Assembly: GCA_903813345.2 (NCBI GenBank)
Contig: CAIIXF020000006.1
Span: forward strand, 7,180,989 to 7,244,988
Direction: 5' to 3'
DNA: 64,000 nucleotides
Source: Owenia fusiformis
Taxonomy: Eukaryota; Annelida; Polychaeta; Sabellida; Oweniidae
Made by a program: the position numbers and the translations under genes. Shown here in pieces: positions 47,997 to 61,036 of the stretch. The notes beneath the pieces are model-generated. The model saw only the letters and a program-made list of their open reading frames with translations, had not been told where the DNA came from and searched no databases. The stretch's first letter is position 1; the number at the start of each line of letters is the position of its first letter.

Positions 47997-48524
47997 CACT
48001 GGTACTCACCTGTTACCCTGACGATACGTCAGTGTAACATGGCGGTTCAACTTCCGGGACCAAGTTTCGGTACGGTATTTTAATTTCTCGATTTACACCT
48101 ACTTATAAGTCACGCTGTGGATAATAATTTGGCTCAAAGTTAAGGAAGATAGTTTAGTTTGAGAATGTATCGATGTTTTTAGGTCTGGTATGTTAACGAA
48201 GACGCAATTCACATATTTAGTCCCTCACTTTTGTTACACTGACGAACGACCAATATTGGCAATATTCATACCGATCGTCAGTGTAACAAAAGCTAGGAAC
48301 TAAATATGTGAATTGCGTCTACGTTAGAATACCAAACTCAAGACCACCAGCAAATTCTCAAACTAGATTATCTTCATTAACTTCTAGCCAAATTATTATC
48401 CAATACGTGACTTATAAGTTGGTGTAAATCGAGAAATAAAAATATCTTACCGAAACCGGGTCCCGGATGTAGTTCCGCCATGTTACACTGACGTATCGTC
48501 AGGGTAACTAGGTGAGTACCAGTG
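47997..48524. mobile_element. 528-bp foldback transposon with 5-bp target duplication
   Basis: The element is almost one palindrome centred near 48260. The left end CACTGGTACTCACCT is inverted exactly at the right end. The target site ATCCC is duplicated at 47992-47996 and 48525-48529. Each terminus also holds a nested motif, GTTACCCTGACGATACGTCA at the left and its near-complement at the right. A related word (TTGTTACACTGACGA) and its complement recur at the centre. It has no open frame. Five-base duplications and CAC-starting ends fit Transib/RAG-like transposons, but this is an inference. Confidence 0.9.
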
Positions 48525-48529
48525 ATCCC

Positions 48530-49404
48530 AGCCGTAAAAAAATCTTAAATTTCATATTTCTATTTCTACAGGTATACTTTTTTACATAACTGCTGATACG
48601 AGAACGCTTGAGGTTGTTGCATATTATTGTTGTTGGTTGTAATCCCGGAATAACTCATATGAAACTTTGGAAGTTTTCAGAAAAAATCATTTTAAGTCTG
48701 AACTTGAACTAAAAATGACAATGTCTTGGGGATTAGTTGTCCAATTATAGCAAAGGATGTACATACTGTAGCTCCACCCATGACGTAGCTGATTTAGCAC
48801 CGAACTATCGTATAGTAAGTAGCTAAACAACTTATGGAGCTTGTGTATCAACATAACTAGATAATGAAGTGTAGCGCTGTAGGTACCTATAAAATCAAGC
48901 ACTTCAACCGGGACTTCAACGCAGCGAGTGTAGTTCTGGAAGTGTTTCCCTGTACCCGACGTAGCTGATGTGGCAAAATGGCAAGTGCGGCGAATGACGT
49001 ACGCGTACCTAACTCTACCCATGGATGTAGCTCGTGTGTAGCCTCGTAGTAAGCGTAGTCGGTGTAGCCATGTTTGTATTCTAACATCAATTGATTGAGG
49101 GGCTATAAATATTGCATAAGTTGACATAAAAACCTCTATTAACGTTTCAGATTACTTATTAGATAAGGATTGAAATAATTTACTGTTGAAGTCTTTCACC
49201 AATACCTATCCGGTAAAAAAATCACGTGATCCTGTTTCCCCAATCAGTATTTGAATCCCCTTTCCGAACTTGGGATATGTATAGGGCTATTTGGACAATG
49301 GAGAGGTTAAGCTAACGATGTTTTTCACAACGTAACCGTGACCGCAAAGTACAAAAATTAACAAATAGTCTAGAATAGGTATGTATAAAATAAAATGACA
49401 TCTT
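48530..49404. other. Non-coding DNA, one doubtful open frame
   Basis: A 146-codon minus-strand frame (49127-48687) lacks recognisable motifs and splice support. The opposite strand repeats GTAGCTGATG-like words, which may explain the open frame. I do not call a gene. Confidence 0.4.
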
Positions 49405-50575
49405 ACATTTTGACGAGCACCTTAACCATGGTTAACAAATGAAAGGTAAAGGGTTTCTTAATTGATACTGAGATTTGCCAAGATGAAAAAGGTGTCGAAG
49501 TGACTTTTTGGGTAAAAAATGTGTTTTTTGCAAATTTTTTTTTTAAATTGATAAAAAATATTTTTGAAAACTTATTATATAAAATACATTCTAGTTGACT
49601 CTCAAAAGTCGAAATATACCATGTTTAATCAACTTGGGGGGATTTTGGGACCATAATAGTTTTTTCCTTGGGATTTGCATGCAATATCGACTAAAACGAG
49701 TGTGTTCAAAATAATGATGACAACGTTAACACATTTTGACGAGCAGCTTAACCATGGTTAATAATTGAAAGGTAAAGGGTTCCTTTATTGATACTGAGAT
49801 TTGCCAAGATGAAATAGGTGTCAAAGTGAGTTTTTGGGTAAAAATGTGCTTTTTGCAACAACAAAAATTAAATTGATAAAAATATATTTTTGAAAATTGA
49901 CTATATAAAATACAGTCTAGTTGACTCTCAAAAGTCAAAATATACCATGTTTAATCAACTTGGGGGGATTTTGGGACCATAATAGTTTTTTCCTTGGGAT
50001 TTGCATGCAATATCGACTAAAACGAGTGTGTTCAAAATAATGATGACAACGTTAACACATTTTGACGAGCAGCTTAACCATGGTTAATAATTGAAAGGTA
50101 AAGGGTTCCTTTATTGATACTGAGATTTGCCAAGATGAAATAGGTGTCAAAGTGAGTTTTTGGGTAAAAATGTGTTTTTTGCAACAACAAAAATTAAATT
50201 GATAAAAATATATTTTTGAAAATTGACTATATAAAATACAGTCTAGTTGACTCTCAAAAGTCAAAATATACCATGTTCAATCAACTAGGGGGATTTTGGG
50301 AGCTTAATAATTTTTTCTTTGTGATTTGCATGCAATATCGACTAAAACGAGTGTGTTCAAAACATGATGACACCATTAACATTTTGACGAGCAGCTTAAT
50401 CATGGTATATAATTGAAAGGCAATGGGTCCCTTTGTTGATACTGAGATTTGCCAAGATGAAATAGGTGTCGAAGTAAGTTTTTGGGTAAAAAATGTGTTT
50501 TTGCAAAAATAATTTTATGAAATACAGTCTAGTTGACTCAAAAAAGTTTAAATATACCATGTTTAATCAAGGGTT
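49405..50575 (+). repeat. Tandem array of ~326-bp units
   Basis: The word TTGACGAGCA recurs at 49410, 49736, 50062 and 50384, spaced 326, 326 and 322 bp. Units 2 and 3 are almost identical, including the same 70-codon minus-strand frame in each. Unit 1 is more diverged and unit 4 is deleted internally. A remnant of a fifth (TTATTGATACTGAGATTTAC) follows at about 50579. No gene product is recognisable. Confidence 0.9.
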
Positions 50576-51116
50576 CTTTTATTGATACTGAGATTTACCA
50601 AGATGAAATGTGTTTTGGGTGAAATGCGTTTTTACAAGAGAAATTCAAAAATTGAAATATCTTTTTTGAAATTAAATTTTAACAAATATAGATCGATTGA
50701 TTATAAAAGAAGTGAGAACAACTATTTGTTATCAATTTTGATAGAGTTTCAAAACTGTTTGAGGTATTGTCTTGTGGTTTGTATCTTGCGAATTTAAAGG
50801 CACTTGAATTAACGTTACTGCAAGGAGTTAAGGGGGTTGCGGTTGGTGCGATCTCAACCCCACCCCAAAAATACAACCAAAAAAGAGATGAGAGGTTAAG
50901 AATGCTTTTTAAAGTTTCTAGCTCAATTTTGAAGGAGGTTGCACCAATTTTTAAAATACTACGATCGCAGTCCCCCCCCTCAGCTGGTTGAAAGCGGGCT
51001 ACGGCCCTGCTATGTATACCCTTTGTTTTACGTATATTCCAGTTCATACGTTAGTGAATGAAAACACCATATAATTATCTGTGATGTAGCGGATATCTAC
51101 AATGAATATTTTAATT

Positions 51117-51402
51117 TATTCCATAGTTAGCATGATATTCATAGGATAACATGTGAACATAAAAACGGTATTTTTGTAATCAGTGGTAAAATATGATATT
51201 TTTGACAAATTTTCACTTAACCATAACATACGGTTTTTTAGCCATGACATACGACGTCGTATGCGATGGTTTATGGATTTTTGCTACTTCAGACTCAAAA
51301 CGAGGCTAAGTGTCAACATCGCCGGATCGTTTGGAAATTCGAATTAAATAACTTAATTTCCGACGATTCTGATGATGACTTTAACTATGGAATAAAAAGA
51401 AC
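51117..51402 (+). repeat. Dispersed repeat, copy 2 of a pair
   Basis: This matches 14141-14430 closely in the same orientation. Its palindrome is CATACGACGTCGTATG (51248-51263), one substitution per arm from copy 1, and self-complementary again. The homology is interrupted at AAGAAC (51402) by the 134-bp hairpin and resumes with ATCCTCTAT after it. Confidence 0.85.
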
Positions 51403-51536
51403 ATCCTATGATTTACTCGTGATATGATTTTAATCCACTCATGGATATTGATATCTGCACTCTCTCGCTACGCTCGCTCGTGCAGATATCATATCCATTC
51501 GTGGATAAAAATCATATCACTCATAAATCATAGGAT
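51403..51536. mobile_element. 134-bp palindromic insertion
   Basis: ATCCTATGATTTACTCGTGA and onward is inverted at the right end, finishing in AAATCATAGGAT. The loop holds CTCTCGCTACGCTCGCTC between CTGCAC and GTGCAG. Copy 1 of the host repeat reads AAGAACATCCTCTAT without it. Comparison therefore defines the insertion exactly and shows no target duplication. Confidence 0.75.
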
Positions 51537-53519
51537 ATCCTCTATGTATCCTCTATTACAAGAAGATACGTGGTCAATGAAATTTGTAAAAATTGATCAT
51601 AAATAGGAAATCCTTTGATACAAAATTATCTTTAAAATACTTCTCTCAATCAAATTATCACTAACACTGAAAGCATCACCATTAACAATGTTAATTGTTG
51701 ATTCAAATAGTATTTATTGTTAACAATTAGCAAAGATTTGAACTGCATCAATATGTTATCATATTTGCACCCAGCAGTACATTTGATCCATTGGCACTGA
51801 TCAATAAGCTTTGCATTCCATTGTGCAGAGTATGTCTGGTATGAATGTAGAACTCATGATTAATACAAGTACATTTGACAGATATTTTAATGTGATTTTC
51901 ACCTTCATCTTCTATTTCATAATTTCTATTTCTTCTATTTCATTTATTTATTGACTGTAATTTCATTAATACCATCAATTTTAAATATCAAGCATGTTAC
52001 GAAAACTCTTTGTTTCAGTCTTAGCACACAAGTCAAGATCAAGACCAAGTGTCCTCTTAGCATGGTACATCAAAATATCCCTTCTTAATTGCACTGTTGT
52101 GTGTCTAGCTCAGGCTATATGTGAGAAGATGTTTACTCAAGTAGAGGGGGGAGGGGTCACAGAGGCTTGAAGATAGACTTATTAACACATAATACAACGT
52201 GACTTGAACATGGATTACTCACAGTATGGTAAAATAACTATTTGGTATATCAAATAAGCATGTACTTTTATGTGATAACAGACTTATAGATACAGTAGCT
52301 CCCTTATGAGAAAATCTGAGGAGCAGACAATGCTGCAATGCTTTAGTGTGATTCTGATCATTGGTTTACTAGTTCAGTGAAATCAATCAAAGCAGATTGA
52401 GAACTGTAATCTATGGATTTTTCAAAACACTGGCACATGTCCAGCATGAAACAATTGGCACATTGACCATAGCTGTTGGCATTTATGTGGTGATCAACAC
52501 TGGTTGTATTGATTGAACTAGTTAAGAAATGAGGAATGCTATACTAATTAATCGTCTAATTAGTGCCTTTCGACACCTCGTTCACTTTGGCAAATCTCAC
52601 AAATCGTTTGTAAGATATAAAGGATTATTTTGATACAGGTCTCTAGGGTGCTCGCCAAAATGTAAGAACTCTCTCTTTCTAGAGGCTTTTATTTTGAAAA
52701 TATTCTAGACTAAAAGGAATGTATCGAGCGCTCATAGTTTTATGCGCGCTTAGTCTACTTCAGATACTCTTTCAGCTTCAGAGTTTCGGGTTTAGAACGG
52801 GAGATTTGAATATTTGACGTTGGGTCAACGGGAACCATTTTACTCGTGTCTATTGAACACTATGCTGTCAATTTTGATTTCGATGCACAGTTGAATTCTT
52901 GCTGAACACGATGATGTATGTCATGCATGATTTAGCGCCAAAAATCTTACGAAACGAGCTCGTTTAAAATATGTATTAGAAAACCAGCTATAAAACCGCA
53001 TCAATGACATACTATAGAATCATTACACGCTATGTAGTCTAAACAAACACTGGATTTGAACGGCTATTTATATGAGAAGGCTACATGAATTTGTATATGG
53101 TCGAGTGATACGTACAGGTTCAGTTTCGATTATATATGCAAAGCTTAACCTCTCCAATGAATCATTTGAACGTTTTATAATGTCAATTTGTTGGGTCGCC
53201 ATGCCTCTTAGAATAAAACAATCATCTTCAATTAAATTACTATTGTTACCCGAAATAAGAGAATGTACGTCGATATAATTTATTTTGCGTTTGATACCAT
53301 GCTATTTCAGTAGACTCGATCGTCATTTACTCTTATTCTTAACCCTTTCCTGGGACTTTCTAGACTCATTCGCTTCCTATTTGTTTGAAAGTACTTTCGA
53401 TTTGTTTTTCGACTTCTTTTCCATTCATGTCCAGTTTAACTTTTGATTGTTAGCTATTCAACAGGCTCCTCAATCTTTTATTGAAAACCCATGATCTTAG
53501 ATTGTATTTGTCGATTTGT
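51537..53519. other. Intergenic DNA, no gene seen
   Basis: Short open frames only, with no splice-supported exon or recognisable domain. I see no array or paired ends in this stretch. Confidence 0.45.
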
Positions 53520-54130
53520 TTTCTGGACAGTGTTTTGAAAAGGTTGTCTATAATTCTTGTTTTTCTTCGTGCCCATTTGCTACCCTTTGCATTCGTTCGA
53601 CTTGACTTTTTTCACTTCTTAAACCAGAGCGTCGTCTTCAGTGTTTATAACTTGATAGACTCTACGCGCAGAGTATGTTTGCCAAATTGTGCTTGGGATC
53701 TTAGTTATACGAACTTACAAGGCAAACTTGTCAATTGTCATCCAATGATATGCACATTTATCATACATTACATGGTCCTGGTTTTACACGATTGATGATG
53801 TCGTCAACGATGCTAGATGATCCTCATCAGCGTGGTTATAATTCAAACAATTTCAGAATCGTTGATGGAATCGTAGATTGAACGATGTCATGACAGAACC
53901 ATTAAGATGGGCCTAAGATTGGGTAAATCAAACGAACAGCCTATCCGAGAAGAGCAAGCACAATTCTCGATTGAATCTACCCTTCGCGCAGAGTATAGTT
54001 ATATACTACTGAAACGAAGACAAAGCTTTCTTTTGAGAAGCGAAGTCGAACGAATGCAAAGGGTAGACTGAATTTGTCCTTATTAAAGAAGACATGTTTA
54101 ACAACTGTAACAAACAAACATACAACTAAG
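53520..54130. repeat. Imperfect long inverted repeat
   Basis: A 23-nt block at 53581-53603 (beginning TACCCTTTGCATTCGTTCGA) is perfectly complementary to 54043-54065. Weaker pairing continues inward through GTCTTC and TTTCAGT-like words and around CGCGCAGAGTAT. Ends and target duplication are not clear. Confidence 0.5.
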
Positions 54131-57100
54131 TACGTTCTAAAACTAATGTCGATGGCCAAACAGATTCAGTTTATTGCCAATTGTATCATTGAAGGAGCGC
54201 ACCATTTTAATTGTCGCGTCAAGGATCTACTCTTTTGTGTAATTGTAAGTTAGCCTATACCAGAATTTCCATTAAAACAGAAAATATCTTAATATCACAC
54301 TATCAGTTCATCGGCCAAATCAGTATCAAATCAAAAAGTATGTCAATTCAATGTTTCCATTAATCCATATCGTGTGTCAATTCCCGACCGAGAAAACTAG
54401 TTAGATAATGAAATAAAAATGTAAATGAAATAATAAATAAGCAATCTAATTTAGCCTAAGTGCACTTCTTTTTGGTTCTTTTTGTATGCCATGATTATGA
54501 CCACGATAATCCAATAGGTGCCCATCGCTCATATTCAGATATGGCACAGAACCCTATTTTCTTCTACTACTAATAACATTAGTTTTTGGAGCGAAAACTT
54601 GACAATTAGTTGATCGATCCCTGATAAGAGTTTTATCACGAAGTGATAAGTGTTGTAGGACTGAGGTCGGATTATGGTATGATTATCAGCTGAATAAATG
54701 GGCCACCCTGTCATCAAATATTACCATAGGAACAACGAAAAGCAATTTATTGGAGTATTGAAGATGAGGTTCCGAATATGTGTTGAATTGGAAAAATGGT
54801 TTTTCTTGAAAGAATTGAAAAAGGATCAATCCTCATATTCGGGTCACAAAAAATGAAAAAGTGTCTTAAACCAAACTTACTAAATCCTCAAGACGGTCCC
54901 ATTTTTTAAAGTTTGGTTTAAAAGAACTTTTTTGGGTCTCGTTCTCAAAAAATAAAACTGTCACAAAGTTGCTAAAAAATACATCATTTACTATTTCTTA
55001 CATGTAAATAAGGAGTAGGATTTTATAAAAAATAACCCTCAGTCCATCCCCTTGTCAATTCCCAGAACCACCCTTGATGAAAGAAATTATATCAAAGCTA
55101 CTTCAGTCCAAATGTACAATCCAGATCCAGAACAGCTCATCCAAGAGGGAGAGTGTTCACGACAGAACTTCTCATCACAATGATAAATTGCATGTTTGAT
55201 GGTCAATTGAACCGTTCATTTCTCTTCAATGCTTCCATCTCGAGTACAACAAAGTCAATATAGTACGTAGAGAATGTTGAACTTTATATATAGCTTTTTC
55301 CAGTGATATAGAGAAAACCCAAATGAAACATTATAAAAAGACAACTCCCGAGCGGCAATCGGAGGTTTTTCTATTTTCTTTAGCTGACCTCAACTATTAC
55401 ATCAATCATTCCCAAGCGTGATAACACGAATGATAGAAATTAACAAAATAAGAAATGTGCGATATAAACATTTTCTCATCAAACAAGATTTTCCCTCGAA
55501 GCAAATTTTGTTTAAGTGAAATTATTTTAGGAATGCTCGGAATAACAGCAACTGAAAAGCTTCATGGATTTATGTTTTATATATTTACCAAATAGACGTA
55601 TCCCTCCAAGGTATCAGTATGCTTCATTTGAAGAACATGACTTGCTTTAGCGTCTGAAATGTACATGGGCTTGTTAATCAAGATTTGGGTGTTTAACTGA
55701 TGACGAAACATCGATGAATTAAATTTGTATTGGCCAAAGACCCGCGGATCTACAACCGGATTGTTTTGTCTGGTCATGGGGAAAAATATTTCATTTGTGT
55801 TCATTTTAATATCTCAGAAGATGAATAACGAATATAGGAAATGCATTAGTCCTAGATAAATGTTTCCACTATTAATCAGCCATCTGCAGACTTACTCGGA
55901 GGCACGAAAGCAATTTGTAAACATTTCCATTCCAATAGTATTTACCGACATCAATCGAAATTCGAGTTATGTTTATGTAGGAGCTTAAACAAAAGGAAAA
56001 ATTCGGTTCAGTGAACTGTTTTGTATATCGTAGGAGAAATTTAGAACATCTGCAAGGACAGATTTAAAGTACTAAATTTGTTTGACTAGACCTACCTTAA
56101 ATTTTCTTAAATAAAAAAGTAGTAGAGAAAATAGGGAAATAGCATCTTCGTCATATTAATCAGGGTTTTGTGGGAGGCAATTTTTGAAATACAATTCTTT
56201 TTATCATTTTTTACGGTTGATCATGATAAGGCTTAATTATATATTTATCCGCGCTGTAATAGTTATTACCGTAAGATGTCAGGTTTATTGGGCGTCAGAT
56301 ACTCATTAATACTCATTAAAGGTAATAGAAATGCATTGATATTTTATAATTTCTCATGAATTGTTGTAGTCTGATAAACTCAAGACGTTGGGTGCACATT
56401 AGGTGGTGATGGTCATTCAACAGTTATTCAACTTTTTATTAGAGGAATTATATATAATTTATAGCACAATTCACATATCACAATTGATGAATCATACAAA
56501 CACGACAGCTCACTTGTTCTTATTTCGCGAACACTCGCAAGATTGTTTAGTTGACGATTCAGTTGATGTATTTAAGTGTTAGATCTGCTTACGAAAAAGT
56601 TTATTTCCATAGTATTTGTATTATTTACCTAAAACTCGGCGAGCTTTTTTTTAATTTTAGTCACTTATTGGTGCCATTTTGATATTGTGTATTGGGTTTC
56701 CATGGACACGAGATACCAGGATATCAGTACCACAATAAGTCGATACCTTTGTGAACTAAATGTCAGATGTGACATGTGTAATTTGTTCGAACATTGTTGT
56801 GCAAGTTTTTTCAATCAGGTGAACCATGTAATGTTGTATCTTAATCTGGTATTCTCTCTTGTAAGTCGTTTTCACTCTCTTAAACATTATCGGTCACATT
56901 TATGGGCGTTGTCAGGTTTGATGCAAGCGGTCTCACTAAAATATTACACACATTTTCATATGCTTTTTGAATCTGTGGAAATGTCCAAATATGGAAATAT
57001 ACCTCATTTAGCCTAAATTTGCCTTGCCTATTAATTCTGCCCATGGCTTAATTTTAGATCTTTGTTAGGCCCCTGGCATAAACAAGACATTAAACATGGA
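54131..57100. other. Intergenic DNA, one weak exon candidate
   Basis: Only a minus-strand frame at 55804-55577 looks at all protein-like; it begins MNTNEIFFPMTRQNNPVVDP and ends at a possible donor, TTTG|GTAAAT. No acceptor or neighbouring exon supports it. A partnerless mariner-type end (CCACCCTG) lies at about 54703. Confidence 0.35.
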
Positions 57101-57101
57101 A

Positions 57102-57178
57102 ATGTCACCACCTGCCATTTGTTACAGACGCCGACCATAGAACGCCAGTCGCCGACTACAACAATCTGGTGGTGATAT
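57102..57178 (+). repeat. Short structured dispersed repeat, copy A
   Basis: AATGTCACCACCTGCCATTT leads into GTTACAGACGCCGACC. The copy closes with CTGGTGGTGATAT, which pairs with the opening CACCACC block. Related copies start at 62174 and 62919. Confidence 0.6.
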
Positions 57179-60100
57179 AAAAAGTGTGTAACATTTTGAA
57201 AAAAAACAGAAATGATTTAATCTCGAGAAAAATAGAGCATAGAAACGCTATATAATATTTACAGATTCTAATATATTGTCTTGACATTTAATCATCCAAA
57301 TGAAGTGTCGTCAAACTAGAATGGAGAAAACACAGTCCGTAAATTGGATGGGCTTTGAGTCATTAATTGTGAAAAGTATTAGTATTTTGTAATCTATAGG
57401 TTAAATGTGACCAGAATGCCAAGTTGAATAAATGAAATAACTTATGATATTCATCAATCGTATCCATAAGTCCAATTAAATTACCCGCCAAAATTAATTT
57501 AAACCTAGATGGCGATGTTGAAAACTCTTTAAAATGGCAGACAAAATATTTTTTGATAAAACAATAAATTAGATTTTGTGCGCACTCCTTAAAAACAGAT
57601 GGAAAAAAATGATGAAAAATTGATATCATTATCAATACATAATTGTACGATTGTAGGATATCAATGCTATGCAAGAACAAAAGGTCACCGTGGTAAGTAA
57701 TACGCGTTGTCTAAATGATTGATACAGTCAACCTAAATTGCAAGCTGCAAGTTGAAAAACACACTGTCCTGTTTCGTAACGATTATTCCTTGAACACAAA
57801 CAGCTAGAAATCGTTTACAAGATTAATTAACATTGAAAGTCTTGTAAATTACTAGGTAAAGTCTGTTATTAGCCCCTAATGGAATAGTTTCCTATGCAGT
57901 TTCAAAGTGATCTGTTTATTTCGTGAATCCCGTCACATTCTAGAGTAATAGAGTGCATCATTTCGTGATATCACAGAATTATTCAATTTTGAATCGATCT
58001 TGTTATTGTTATTACTGGAGAAAATTGATACTGGTCGTAAGTAGGAAAATAAGACACTTACTTTTCCCACTGAATCATATTTATAAGCACTCCGGCCGGA
58101 TATACACGAAGCTCTTCCACGGAAAGGGGATTCCGGGACGGCACTTTATATTCACTTAAAGTTATCAAGGAAATGGACCTAAAAACCTGTGCTTTAACAA
58201 GAAAAAATTAGATTGCTGTATTGGTATAAATGACAAAACACTGAAAGCTTTTGAAAAGCTAAATTATTTAACTAACATTTGGCCTTTTCAAAATGACTTC
58301 CAAGATGTAGAGATTGCAACGACTAAAACAATATTGATCCAGTTTTATTAAAAAGTTCAGACTCTTTTGTATTTGAAATAGCATCTATGAACGGATTGAG
58401 GACTTCACTTATATCTCTATTACTGTTGAACTGAAGTGTTTTGTGTAAACATTTTGCTCCACCCCCCTCCATTCCACCTGAAGTGAGGTCTCTCATCATG
58501 ATAAACCATGACATCTCATTTCTTCTCAGCCCTGAGATGTTTCAGGTGAAACAGAAAGATGCTATGAGTATCAGAATGGAGGTCTCTGAGCATTGCGATG
58601 ACTGGGTGATACGCTTGTTCTCCTCTGAGAAAGCTCGTAAATATCAAACAAAATATATTTTTCTATTTTTAACCAAATTAGTGTTTGCGTAACTAATGAA
58701 TTTCCTCAACACAGACAACCTTGATTAATCCTATACTATATATCAATTTAATATGATTTTAATGCGACCATGAATCGGCATTAGTTTGTCAGCTAGCCCA
58801 TATACTTGATAAATGCCTTTTTATATTGTTACTTGAAGAATTGAAATGATCCTAATTTACGGGCAAAGAAAATCCACGGGGGTTTGTAAGAAAGATGCAC
58901 AAATAAGATATACACGAGCCTTTTCATTAACTTGACTCTAAAATAAAAGATTGTGTTACCCATAAACAAATAAAATAAATGATGAATGAATAAAAATGAA
59001 AATGGTTCCCATTTCTCAACAATTAATGAGGTTTCTCTATTACATAAAAATAAAAAATGGGTCACATTATAAGTATGTACATGCAGTTAAGTTTAACGAT
59101 TTTTAATGAGGGTGCGCTATAAAATATATGTGTTTATAAATTGTTTATACTGTTTTGTAACTGCCAATGAAGACTTTTGCACTCATCGTTATCTGTTCGT
59201 GGCTATTTGAATCCGATTGTTGACAAGCAATACTAGATATAAGTTCATTATTCTTATTTTACCCTTATTCTGCGTTATTAATGTACTAATGTACATGTAG
59301 GTAACATTTTCCAGTGGAAGAGATAAACTGTATTGTGTAGTATTGCATTAAACAGGTTTGAATTCGGCTTATCTTTGTATCATCACAACTTAATTTTTTA
59401 TCTTCGACTGTTGTTGCATTATCCAAAGTATGAGATAAATATATGGACTAATATAACATCAAGTATTTTTATCAACGTTGTTTATCTAACTTAAGCAAAC
59501 TTTGTATATGCTTTAAAACATAATACCAGTACTTACCCCGTCTCTCAACGCTATATCTGGAAAGTGGAATCTATACGAAACGCTAATCCGTTAAATGATT
59601 TGTAGCGTGTGTTGTAGAATAAAGGACGTATATTAACTGACTTCTCTGCTCTCTACAAAGTATATCCTCCGATGTTTTAATATCACGTGGCACTATGTTT
59701 ATAGCTCAAATGAAACAACTAAACATAATCAATTCTGTAAATATTGTGAATATATATTGATACATTATTATTGTACTGCATTACACATACTGCATAGTAG
59801 ATAGACACTATTATTTTCTCCATGTGTTATATACTCCCTTTATATTCCGATTCGATCGAAAGTTGAAACTCTCAAATTCCTAACTACTTTCTTGATAGTG
59901 TTTTAATTTAAATTTTAAGTTTCTTATATAAACATAAAGATTGTGTAATTTTTTATTTACGTATGTAGTTCCTGAGGCTTGGATTATGCTAGATTCTCTA
60001 AACATGACAAGTTTTATTTATCATGTTGGCGTTTTTTGAAATCTGGTTTGCAAGTGTTTTTTCAGTTATTAATCAGTCTCTGTTTACGTATAAAGCTCTG

Positions 60101-61031
60101 AATATCAACAATGCGGCATAGTGTCATAGTATTTATCGTTTCATAAATCTGACAATTAACTGCAACTGCCATGAATAATTGTGTCAGATATTATCATTTT
60201 GTAATGGTATTGCGTTTAATATATCACCAATGTGAGATGTTTTAGTTTCCATGGAAACACAATTGATGAACAACTAACGCTTATTAAAGTATGATTTTTT
60301 TATTTTCGTTAATAAGCACATTGCGCATACTTTGACCTCATTAAAATGGTTTACCTATTTAATTTTAAAAATATAATTTTCGTAACGTACCTTAACTAAT
60401 TAACCACATATATAGTTTGAAATAGAGTAGTTTGGTGTAATACCTTCATTTAGTTGCTGAGAAAACTCGGTGGGAAAATGATGAATGAAGAATATTGAAA
60501 ACGCGAAAGTTGGCAAATGTTGAAGAAAGTAGTACCTTCGTTGAATATTATTTCAATATAATCTTACTCCAAGACTCCCACATCCCCATGATTCGAGAGC
60601 ATTGCATTGTTAGGGACAGTGATTCTTCGTGATGTTACAAGATAGCTATTATATGAACTTGGTTCATCAAGTAAATAATGCTTTATTCAAAGCTCTCTTC
60701 TAATATCGGCAGGACATTCCTACATATCCTTCAGAGCCGGCCAACATTATCAGTCCATTTTAAACAGAAAGTATCCACGAGCGTCTTGTATCTTACCAAT
60801 GTTTTGTTCCCAAGACACGGCCTCCGAATAACAATGTTCCGATTAGCGTTCTCATTAGTTTTATCCATTTAATTCACTAAGAAAATTCCAATTAGCTTTA
60901 CTTCAAAGTAATTTTGCAGGATTTCTATATCGGCTAAAATCTCTGTCAATTAATATGATATGAGGATTATACGCAAGGTCAAGCGTATGTCCAGCGTTAA
61001 ATTACATCCCCTCATTTTTATAATACTTATT
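57179..61031. other. Intergenic DNA, no gene seen
   Basis: AT-rich sequence with only short, unsupported open frames on both strands, including overlapping ones at 58323-58692 that match nothing I recognise. Confidence 0.45.
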
Positions 61032-61036
61032 TAACT

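Noticed and set aside
48687-49127. 146-codon minus-strand open frame
   Set aside because: No domain, no splice or promoter support, and the opposite strand has repeated short words that bias against stops.
49726-50264. Two identical 70-codon minus-strand frames
   Set aside because: They are the same part of units 2 and 3 of a 326-bp tandem repeat, so identity reflects duplication and not coding constraint.
55577-55804. 75-codon minus-strand frame ending at a possible donor GTAAAT
   Set aside because: Looks somewhat protein-like but has no acceptor, partner exon or recognised family.
58323-58692. Overlapping open frames on both strands
   Set aside because: Neither has splice signals or a known motif; both begin just after stops and overlap each other.
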